Shown in pieces: positions 47,690 to 59,200 of a stretch of 64,000 nucleotides of DNA. Position numbers and translations under genes: made by a program. Source of the stretch: Cavenderia fasciculata (lineage: Eukaryota; Evosea; Eumycetozoa; Acytosteliales; Cavenderiaceae); assembly GCF_000203815.1 (NCBI RefSeq), contig NW_004457723.1, positions 620,001 to 684,000 on the forward strand, given 5' to 3'. Below the pieces are notes generated by a model, which worked only from the letters and a program-made list of their open reading frames with translations, did no database searches and had not been told where the DNA came from. Positions within the stretch are counted from its first letter, which is position 1; each line of letters opens with the position of its first letter.

Positions 47690-48696
47690 TTAGGATGACA
47701 TGATAGTTGTTGGAGCATTTGAAGAAATATTCAATTTGGATGGTAAGTCTGTTGATGAAGTGGGTGGTTGAGTGGTTGATGGTGTTTGTTGTTGTGATGT
47801 TGAGGTGGAATTGGAATTGATAATACTATCAATCATTTTGTTTTGTTGTTCGTGATGATGATGATGATGAACTTGTTCTTCTTCTTGTTCTCTCTCCTTT
47901 TCATCGTCTACTTGAACAATCATTTTCTTTGGTGTTGTTTCAATCATATCAACATCTGTAATGGTACTAGTGTTACCACCGTTATTGACACTGGTTGCTG
48001 GTTGCTGGACCAATTTACTTTGATTCTCTTTGGGAGGAGGAGATGAAATGGAAGAGATGGAAGCTTTTTCAAGTTGCAACAATGATGGTGATGATTGAGA
48101 GGGAGTAGAGGTGTTGGAGTGATGGTTAGAGAGCAGTTGTGAAAAGAAGACATAGAGAGGATTGGCACCAAGCGACGAGATGACATCAGAGCCATTGTGC
48201 ATTGGAAGAGGACTGGGCGTTGGTGGGATGGTCGATCGGATGCCAACAGTGATCATTGACTGCACTGAAAAGAGACAGTCACGAATCGTAAACTGACTCT
48301 CTTGCTTGAGTGCAATCGGAGACTTTCGGTGAAGGAATCTAAACTCGAGTCCGCGAAGTTCAGGTGTTTCTAAATCCTCAATCTCCTTGCGCAACCACTT
48401 GAGGTCGACATCAACATTGACCTCCAAGAATCCAACCAATTGTTGAACTCTTTCATCGTGGATATTAATCTCTACAGTTCCTTCATCAGCAGTTTCTTCA
48501 TCAAATGATTGTTGTTGACGTGATGATAATGTTGTTGTTGTTGTGGTTGATGTTTGATTTGGTGTCAAGTTGATATTGGTTCTTGGTACATATGGTGTGG
48601 TTGATGTGGTGGTTGATGAAGATGTTGTTGACGATGATGATGATGATGAAGATGTTGGTTTTGGTTTATATTTAATTGATATATTACCATTTCTAC

Positions 48697-48733
<37 letters not shown>

Positions 48734-51700
48734 GTTGTTGTTTTGTGATGATTGTTGATTAAATAATGGTGGAGTAGTACTCTCACTATTATATTTACGT
48801 TTGTTACCACTATTATCCTTTGTTGAAGGTGTTGACATATCCATACACATATCTTCAAATTCAAGATTATTATTATTTACAAAATTACTATTATTATTTT
48901 CCCCTCCTCTATTGTTATTACTGCTACTATTGTTGTTGCTATTACTATTATTATTATTATTATTATTACTATTAGTGTTGTTGTTATTATCCCTATTATT
49001 AATTATACCCATACTCATATCTTTAAATACCAAATCTTTACTTGATCCAACATTACTATTGGTATTACTGTTGGTAGTGCTAGTACTACCGATACTACTA
49101 CTGCTACTATTGTTGTTGGAAGTATTTAATATTGGTTGATTGATTGTTAACTTCATTTTCTTTGTAATCTTTGCTTCATCATCTGAAATGATATTTCTGT
49201 CGTCATCATCAATAAACATATTAGAGTTTGAATTGGATGGAACCAAAGCTGATGAATTGGAAGAAGTTGAAGACAAAGAGGCAATACCTCCTCCTCCACC
49301 GCCACCACCACTCAATGAAACATGGTGTGATCCTTTTTTGTCATCTTGTCCAACATTACCCCACATATCTATAATTAGAAAAGAAAAAATCAATTTTAAT
49401 TAGAAATCATTCAATTAAATATTTTCACAACAATTATAATTAAGTAACTTACTTCTACCAGATGAACAAAATAGATTTTTATACGATGATAAAACTCCAC
49501 TAAGGTTCTTGTTCAAATAATCAACTAGAATAGAATAAGCAAGTAAGTATAAATATATATATATATTTTTTGATTTGTTTTCTTTTTCTCAACATACTTG
49601 TTTTACCACCTAATAAAAGGGTATTTGCATTTTCAGAGATAAAAGAATAAAGAGCTTTGTTTGAAGAAAACTTTTGACCACTTGTTAATTCCAAATTATA
49701 AAGAGTGGTATGAACAATGACCTTCCATGATTTTGGTAAATGTGAAAGGGTCGAAGCCTTTTTCTCATTACACTTTGAACATTGATAAATATATCTAAAA
49801 TCAATATGACTTGGAATAATCATCTTTGGTTTACCTTCTAATAATTCAGATGCAGCATTTGGATATTGAACTTTACAAAGACTACATTGCAATGGAGTAT
49901 ATTTGGCTGTAGAAGTTTGATTTGAATGTTGTGGTTGTTGTTGACTATGATGATATGCTTGTTGAGTTGATGACGACGAAGAAGATTGATGAGATTGTTG
50001 TTGAGATGATTGGTGTTGACTTCCACTACCATGATGATGATGATGTGATGATGATGATGATGATGGTTGACTCTGAGAGGATGAGGAGTGTTGTTGATGA
50101 TGTTGTTGTTGTTGTTGATGATGTGTATGTGATGATGAGGATGACGACGATGATTGAATAACAGGTGGAAGACCTTCATCACCATCAGTATCAGTATTGA
50201 CAACTGCAGCACCAGGATTCAAACGTTTCTTGGCCACCTCTTTGCTAAGTACCAAGATACCTCTGCTATCAAACTCTACACGATCACGTTTCTTTCTATT
50301 ACACCACAATCGGTTGTTCATGACCGAGTTGACAAACAGACTTCTGCCCGACGACAAGATATAATTGATGATTGGTAAACTCACATCTTGCTTTGGATCA
50401 GACACCAAGTCCTTTTGATGTGATGCAATATACTGGAATATATCCTTTCTAGCATGATATCTAACTCCCTTTTCCATCTCTAGATTATGTAATGTTGTAT
50501 GTATAATCTTTGTCCTAAATAAATCAAAAATATATACATTAATTAATTAATTTGTTTAATCACATGTTATTTGTTTACATACCAAGATTTAGGATGATGT
50601 TTTAAAATACCGGGACCATTTTGACAATATTTACAAGAGTATTCATAGTTTTTGTCAAATGGACCGGGAAGTACTCGATTGAGACTAAACTCGAGAACAA
50701 TGTCGTTTTTACATTGGTTGCAGGTGATAGTTGCGGTCTTGTCGGCAGGTGTCTCTTCTCCTTCGGATTCCGTGTCTGATGGAGATCGAGAGGAAGAACG
50801 TGACGAACTCGAGATGTACTCGCGACGGTATCGACCGCCACCTCCCGAGTCACTGTCCGAACCAGACCGACTGTCACTGCGACTACGACTTCTTGATCGG
50901 CTACGACTGTGGCTACTACTATGGTTATTCTTTCCACGGCTACCACTACGACCACGACTATTACTTCTACTCATCATTCTATGGTCTTTATCATTGTTGT
51001 TGTGACCAATATTATTATTATTATTGTTGTTAGAGTTTGTTGTAGAGGAAATAGTATCACGATGCATTGCACGTTCACGTAGTGTTTCACGATCTTGCTC
51101 ACCGCCACTACTGATCGTTTCAATGGCGTTAATGTTACCTTCTCCCAATGGAGAATCGATGTTTTCATTGTCCAAACTCTCGACTTCGCTCGGTCTTGGA
51201 TTAGCCCATTTTCCAGTGTATGGTCCTCCAGAAACAAAATACCCTTTGTTATTAAAAAATGCCATTGATACAGCTTTTGATATATCAGCTGAAATCAAAA
51301 AAAAAAGAAAAAGAAGAAAAAGAAAAAGAAAAAGAAAAAGAAAAAGAAAAAGAAAAAGAAAAAAGGGGAAAGTTAATCAAAACTATACAACTATAACCTA
51401 TATAATACATTATACTTTTATACTTTACATACCTAAAGATTTATCATGAAGGAAAACATTTGGATATTTGACAACATAGGAAGTGACTTCAGTATGATGA
51501 AAGAAACGATTACCAGTTAACCTTTCCAAGTTGTACAATGCAGTATGAATGACACATTTCCAAGACTTGCCAAGATGAAAGAGCATAGGTGTTTTAGAGG
51601 AAGAGCAATTCTTACAAGTAAAAGAGTACTTGTTGTCGTGGAACCCTGGTATGACACGTTCCGACAGCTCTCTTACATCTTGAACAATCTTTTGATGACA

Positions 51701-52204
51701 TGTAGTACAAACAAGTGGTACCGAAGACGATGGTGATGCCAAATTGGTAGTTGCATTATTATTATTATTATTATTATTGCTATTGGTACTATTTGAAAGA
51801 TGTGGTGGTGATGAAGAGTTGCTGGTCGATTGGCCGTCATTTGGTGTTGTCACTGTTGGGGGTGGCGATGTTGCTGTTTTTGAACTTGACATGTTTAAAG
51901 AAGTAGATTGTTGATGATTATTGTGATGTTTATTACTGTTAGTATTATTTGATGGTTGTTGATGATTAACTGTACTATTACTGTTACTACTGCTACTACT
52001 TGATGATGATGATGATAAAGAAGGTGATGAAATCAAAGTTGTAGATGAACTTGAAGGTGAGGTTTCAATGATTGTATTGTTGTTGTTGTTTAGTTGATGA
52101 TTTTTTTTAGTATCTTCAGTTGTTGATGTTGATGTTGATGTTGATGTTGATGTTACAGTACTAAGGGTTAAATTGTCTCCAATATTACCTCCGCTACTGA
52201 TCAT
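47690..52204 (-). CDS. Protein with three Ash2-like zinc-finger/winged-helix modules
   Basis: Five exons: 52204-51433, 51288-50583, 50514-49598, 49524-49453, 49368-47690; 4,146 nt, 1,381 aa. Seen: three tandem modules separated by low-complexity linkers. Each has CxxC (VCTTCHQK, TCNQCKND, QCSLCKVQ), a 35-45 residue loop with VIPG/VLPG/MIIP, a second CxxC (TCKNC, SCKYC, QCSKC), a KSW-x5-HTxLxNLE helix, a winged-helix stretch, and a closing helix with LFV/YFV/LFC then W-x-N. The pattern resembles the N-terminal zinc finger plus winged helix of Ash2/ASH2L, a COMPASS subunit that binds DNA. No SPRY domain follows. The last exon is Asn/Ser-rich with a conserved-looking segment NIHDERVQQLVGFLEV...FRFLHRKSPIALKQES. 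Role inferred: nuclear, chromatin or DNA binding. Family assignment is by eye. Confidence 0.75.
51289..51432. repeat. GAAAAA hexanucleotide microsatellite inside an intron
   Basis: Intron 1 of the Ash2-like module gene holds a plus-strand GAAAAA repeat (about 51308-51364, roughly eight or nine units), so TTTTTC on the transcript. It sits just before the 3' splice site and would form a long polypyrimidine tract. Confidence 0.8.
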
Positions 52205-53229
52205 AATTTCATAATGATCCCTTTAATAAAGAAGAAGAAGAAGAAGATGATGATGATTGATGTTATTTGATGAAATAAATAAATAAATAAGTTAAAGTTG
52301 TTGTACTACTACTTTTTTTTTTTTTTTATAAATAGAGCAGTGTAAAAGAAATTTAATTTAATCTAAAATTGATTTGATTTTGAATTGATTTGATTTGATT
52401 AATCTATCTATCTATCTTTTATATTAATATATATATATCTCTAGTAACACACACACTAACTTATAAATAAATAAATAAATAAATAAATGAATAACCAAAG
52501 TCAACCAACTAACTTAATCTTTTTTTTTTAATGAATGAGAAAATAAAAATATACACTTGCTAGTAAGAAGAAGAAGAAGTTGTCCTTCCTATTATAAAAT
52601 TTTGTGATCACAAAAAATAGATAGCTCACTAGAAAGAAAACAAAATAAATATTATTAAACCCCCACAACCAATCATCCATCTTTTTTTTTAGTTTTTGAT
52701 CCAACCACCCCACAACCATTTCTATGAGAGCTTTTTTTGTTGTTGGTATATCTTATTAATTGTTTGAAACCTTGAAAATAAAATTCTTAGGATTAATCTC
52801 ATTCGGATATTATAATAAAAAAAAAAAGGGAAATTTGTCACAGATTATACAGACCCTCTTCACCCCGATGATAGTTTGTTTATTTGCCTTCTCTTTGAGA
52901 AATAAAATATGAAGTTCCCAAATATTGCATCTCTCCTACCGACCTCCTCTACCTTCTTTCTTTTCAATCAACAAGCTTTACTTTGTTGTTGGAAGAGGGG
53001 GTTTAATTTAACCCTACCCAACTTCTTTTTAATGTGTGTTAACCTTTCCTTTTCTTTTTTCATTTTGAGGGGGGCAACCAAGATGGAGAGTGGTGGGTGG
53101 TCATTGTTATTCACTCCCTCACCATCATATAATAATTTAATACCTAAAACTTTTTAATCGAACAATCAATCATCATTATTACTTCAGATCAACAACAACA
53201 ACAACAAGAAAGAAGAAGACAAGACGGAG
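52205..53229. promoter_or_regulatory. Divergent promoter region
   Basis: About 1 kb between two divergent starts. It holds a GAA/GAT trinucleotide run (about 52230-52258), T runs (52313-52328), TATC repeats (52401-52418), an AAATA-type run (52464-52492), and a CAA-run 5' leader (53191-53208) before the giant-gene ATG. A tiny upstream frame ATGAAATTATGA overlaps the ATG of the minus-strand gene. No further gene was seen; the ORF at 52909-53157 has no family features. Confidence 0.5.
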
Positions 53230-56200
53230 ATGATTAATAAATCGACAGATGCGTCTTCAATGGCAGCATCTGCAAATAACAACAACAACAATCAATCATT
53301 GAATATTAATGATATCATACCTCTTTCAACTATCATTTTGGTATGTATCTCTGGAGATAAAGATATGATATCTTTGCAAAGAAGAGAAGAGTTATATTAA
53401 TTTCCTTTTTTTTCAATTTTTGTTTTGTTTTCTTTTTTTTTTTTAAACTTTCAAGGGAAAAGACAATATTGAAGATGAAAGTAAATTATTGTTAACTGGG
53501 TTAATTGGAAAGATTGAATGGTCAACTTCACAACAAAGTAGAGTGAATGTACAGAAACGTAGAATCGGTAAATTCAAGTCACTCTTGGTGATTGACATTT
53601 GCATCGAGAAGCAGCTTCAATCGTCGACGTTAAAGTGGAATGTCGAGGAAGATCAGTTTGACAAGTTTCAATCACTCTTTCAAGAGGCGTTCAAGTACTT
53701 GATTGACAATGACCCGTTGCTAGTGGTTGGCAAGTTTCGCTTAATTGTCGAGTTTTATGATAATCATCCATACTTGGCTTCATTCTATATCGATGATCAA
53801 TCAACAAGTACTAGTACGACGACAACGACTATTCGATGTCTATTGGATTTGGATTGGTTAAATGAATGCAACAATGTAGAAGAGTTTGATCATTCCATCA
53901 AGATATTGACTCTATCTTTGGTACTAAAGTATTGGATAGAGTGTCATCGTGCAGTATCCTATCCTGCCAATGTTCAAAGAGATGCTCTTCATTCACTCTT
54001 TGGCTATATGTATAATTTACAAACATCAAATCATCCAAATTCAAATTCAAATACAAATACTTCCAATACTTCTACAACTTCTACAACTAGTACAACAAAT
54101 AATAGTGGAGATGATCAAATAATTAAAAGATTTAGTAAATTTTTAATTCAATGTAATCAAAGGTTGATTATGGATTCATCACTTTTATTTCATACAGTCA
54201 TGCAAGATATATTTGAATTGTATGATCAAATTCAACTATTGTTTAATCATTATAAATTAGACTATCCAATCAATTCATCCATGATTGAATATCTATTGTA
54301 TCAAAATGATACTCCCCTCATTGTAAATAATATCAACCAAGATCATACACATGCCACCTCATCAATATCATCATCAACATCAAAATCATTATCATTTTCA
54401 AAAAATGATAGACAAGAATTAATTGATTTACTCGACCGAGTAGATACAAAGATATCAATGTATTTGGGACAAATACATATTGATTTACCATACGACCGTA
54501 ATGCACTACGTCAAGCACTCGAGATTGGTGATACGACTGATCGTCGCCAAGCAAGTTATGAAGTGATCAAGACATTTAGTTCGAGTATCGAATCAAACAA
54601 TGCTATTAGACTGTCGAGCAAGATTAGAGAGAGTTGGCTCAATTCTCCGGAATCGTCTGTTCAACCAGTGATTGTGGTTGGTCGTGAGAGTAGAGCCTTT
54701 TCAAACCAGGCTTCTCTCTTTGCCAGTGCTGGATACATTTGTATCAACGATTCTATTCGTGATGCCATTGCAACTATTGACAGATTGGCATCAGAAACAA
54801 ATGTCCGTACCATTCTCAAGGGTTCTGAAGACGACTATCCATCTAGTATCCGACAGGATATAGTACAGGTGGTTGACAAACTAGCAAAAATGACTGTGCA
54901 CTTGTCACCGGCAGTTGCACGTCTTCGTGGTCTCGTAGCGAGTGTGCATGGAGGGTTAGCACCATCGACACAGATTTACGGTGGTATCCAACATTTGCGT
55001 GAAGCACTCATCATCGTGACACAAAAGAGTATGGCGTCAATTGAAGAACTACAAAAATCAACACTTGCACGTTTGGTTGAAGGAGTACATCGTAGAAAAG
55101 GGTACCATTACCAAACACACAACTCTCAGCCGGGTATACTCGACTCTACCGGATTCAAGACATTGTATAATATCTTGGAATCGTTGTATAGTCGTGCAAG
55201 GGGTGCTATTTGGCTAGAAGTGTATCGTCTGGAAGATGCAATTGGAAGTGTGCCAACTGTACCATCAAGCTTTAGTGTTCTCCTCCAACGACCAAGTGTC
55301 AGTGGATCAGAACGTTTCAGAGCCAACGAATTGGAAGCCAAGAATGAACAAGAACAAGTTTTACAAAAATTGGTTCGTATAGGTGGTGCCAATCTCTACA
55401 TGAGTCCGAGTAATGAATGGGTTGAGCATGCAACCGATATCATCGAGGCGGTACCACTCTTTATCTATGAAAAGACAATAGAGGTCGATGGTAAACACAC
55501 CACCGTCTTTGAAGTCGACCAAGAAGGCTTGGAGCAAACCATCAGACAATTGGCCGAGCATTGGACCAAGAATATTCGTCTCACCATCCTCTCTGAACAC
55601 TGTGCATTTGCCCGAGACATCATTTCAATTGCTCAAAATCAATCGGATCCATTTAGATTGTCGTTGGATGATATCATTGCTGTCACCTATTACATTGAAT
55701 CAGAATATGATAATCTTGCTGAAAAGGTTGAAGAACTAATAGAAACTAATTGGAAACAATCAAATTTTATTACTAGAATTGAATCTTTACGTTTATTATT
55801 ATTACCTTTAGATTTAACAAATGATGAAAAGTTTGAGTATGTTGAAAACAAAAAAAAAAGACAAAGACAAGATATTTAAAATTATAATTATATTTATTAT
55901 TTTTCTAGATTATGTAAAGAGATTGTAACAAAATCAATTATAATATTTCAATCAATAACAAAAGAAAACAAAGACAGAATATCATTTATGGCATTTAAAA
56001 AACAAAGAAATCTACCTGCTTTTCATTTATTAACTACAGAGGCTCCTGGTCTAGTTGAAGGTTTTATTCAAGCAATTTTAGAAGAAGAAATGGTAAATAT
56101 AAATATATCCTTTAATTAATTAACAATTAATTCTCATTCTCTTTTATTTATTTTTTTAGACATTAAAAAATATAATTGAATATCATAAATTAGAGAAATT

Positions 56201-59200
56201 GGTAAATGAAAAGATTAAAGAATATAATCAAGAGATTTCAAATTTTGGTAAAAAGGTTATCAATGAATTCAACTATACACCAATTGTTGAACAATACATG
56301 TCACAGCTATCAATCGATGAAAATACTGCCATTCTCAGAGTTGTAAATGATCATGTAGTCATTCAAAAACAAGTTTCATTATTAATCTTGTTAAATGATT
56401 TGGATAAATTAAATAACAACAATAATAATAATGATAGTAGTTTGGAATCAAAAAGAGTATTGGATATAATTAATCGATTAAATGGAGAGGAAAAGAATTT
56501 ATATAATATTAGAAATAATGCAATTGAAACTATATTTAAACAAAATATGAATGATAAGGAATTCCATCGATTCAATCCACAACATATTCAAAGAGATTTG
56601 GATGATATCTTACAGGTGATACAAACCAATCAAGTCTATTTGGATGAATACAAAAATTATTTGGTTTGTGAGGCACGTCAAAAAGCATTGGAACAAGCTT
56701 CTGAAAAAGAGTATCCAGATCTCTGTCTGTTGGATCGTCAGACCAAGTTGTATCGTTCAAGAACTGCTCTCTCTCGTACTTGTGCACGTCGTGAAGTGAT
56801 CTCTAAATACCAACTACACTATCAAATGACTAATCCTAGACTTTCGTGGTCTTGTGGTGCAGTCTTTTTAAACGAGAATTCAGATGAAATGTTGGTACGT
56901 CCAACTGGCAATAGAAAGAGATACCACTTTATCTACGGACCATCACGTGTCAACCTTGGAAAGGACGAGCGCAAGAGTGTCGAGATTTGGCCACAGTTTG
57001 TCGGTGCAACCGATCCACTTTGTGCCAAGCATGCCAAAGCGTTTTACTCGCTCATTAATCACCAACCGATCGTGCGAACCATCACCGCCGCTGAAAACCT
57101 CAAAGTGTCAGAGAACCAGTGGACTGCTCTGGTGCGGGCCGTTCGAAATGTCCAAGCTCTGTTTGTCGAGCGGTTGGGTGTGGGTGACATTGAAGATTTG
57201 GCATTCCAATTCAACCAGCGTGGAGGATTGGCAACTGCCGCCCAAAAAGAGTCAGAGGCATACATGTCTGGGCCGACTGCCGGCTACTGTATTCCAAAAG
57301 ATCTGCTCTTTAAACTGTTTGTAGTCACTCATCAAGACACACGTAAACTGTCTCATATTGGTATTCCAAAACATCTACATCCAATGATTGTACAGTTGAT
57401 GGTCGATGTCGCTTCGAAACAAGGTCAATTCCAATCGGCCAACGAATGGGAGAAATGGGTATCACAAACAATCTTGTCAAAAGAGTCGTTGGAGAAACGA
57501 TTCTCATCAAGTGGTACCACCACTAGTGGTGACGATGCAGCTCAACAAATATCAACCTACTTTAAACAATATGTCGAGTTGAATGGTGGTGTTGTTTTGT
57601 TCCACTTGACAAAGTTGTGTCAGATTTTGGGATCGGTTGGTGTGCCATCGCCACTCGTTCGATTCGGTCGTGATTTGCATTCGGCGTTGTGGAGTGGATG
57701 GGCAGAGAAAAAGATTACGCTGGGTGGCGAGCAGGTCAACCGGTCGGTGGTGTTCCCCATGACACGAGAGATACCCGAGTCGGGCAAACTGTCGTCGCGA
57801 CTCAACCCGTCGGCCGGTATTGCCGCAGAGGAGCAGCTGCGCGTACACTTGTTTGGCGTGTACAAGGGTGACGACGACCAAAAACCACCTCCAGACGTAA
57901 GATTTGCCTGGGTGATGCGAGCATTCCTTATTATGAGCGGTCACTATAAAGAGGTGGCATTGTCACTCGACGAGGAGGGTCAGACTGTTGCACGACTCAG
58001 TTGGCACGGTTTCCACCCCGACTCTACCGACATTGAGGATATCAAAGCACGTCAGTACTTGGCCCAACACTTTTTAGATGTAAATGACTTTGATCGTGCT
58101 GTTCCACACCACTGTCAAATGATCCAACATCTTCAACTACAATTCCCAAAGCATACGACGGTTGGAGACATTACAGTCACTGCCGTACCGGGAGTCAGCA
58201 GCGACGACCTTCTCGGGTTCTCTGCCGAGACACTGACACTGCTTGGCGAAGAAGCTGATCGCGCACAAGATATTCTCCGCGGTCGTGCGGGTATGTCGGT
58301 TGACCAGATGGCCGCCAACTCACGTCTGCACAACACGCTCGACGACTGGGCCGGCCCCCTCGCCAACCTCCCCCACAACGAGCTTAAAATCATCAAAGAT
58401 GCCGTGGGAGCCCGTGTACACCCTCTCGCACTACGTTTGCGTGGGCCAGGCGACAACTTTTTGCGCGATCTTCAGGCTCAGGATGTTGTTGTCTTTTCCA
58501 TCATCCATCCGCAGCTGCTCGCGCTCAACCCAGCACATCTACGCGACTTGATGCTCATCGGACGTCCCAACAGCGCCTTGTCGGCACTCGACCACATTTC
58601 GCAGGGTCGTCACCGATGTTGGTTCGAGAGAGACGTGATGTTGTGGTATGCTGCAGCACGTGCAATCGACCAAGACGGCAACCGTGTCGCCAAATGGACC
58701 GACCGAAACAAACTAGGAAGAAAAGCAGTCTACAAGGCATTTGGATGGGGTAACGATCATTACCAACCACTCCTAGGAACTGATCTCCGTGAGGAGGTCA
58801 ATCGTCTAGAGAACCGTGCCATGTTTGTGTATGCCATGCTAGAGCAGATTGTCGGTATCGATGCATCACGTCAAGATTACAAGGACCGATTGGTGGCAAT
58901 GGAAACAATGATGCAAGAGCAGTTGTTTAATCGATCCGCTGCTAACCGTGTAGGTGCGTCACCACTTACCCTTGCACCCGACCAGCTGCAACAAGAGATT
59001 GAAATACAAATACAATACGAACAACGTGTATTATTGGCAAACCGATTTAAAAAGCGTGATCAAACCATTAGAGAGTCGTTGGAAGAGGTGAGAGATGCTC
59101 CATTTATCCGTTCGATCAATCCTATTCGTTGGTTGGCATTGGGTGGCTATCTTTTGCTAAATGGTGCAGCTCCAAGATTTGCAAATAGAATATTAAATGT

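Noticed and set aside
48801-49139. 112-codon Leu-rich plus-strand ORF
   Set aside because: Antisense of AAT/AAC/AGT low-complexity codons; repeats of this kind give long open frames on both strands.
52909-53157. 82-codon ORF upstream of the giant gene
   Set aside because: No domain, no splice signals linking it to the gene, sequence resembles 5' leader.
57552-57944. 130-codon minus-strand ORF in the giant gene
   Set aside because: Shadow of a GC-rich coding region with no independent start context or domain.
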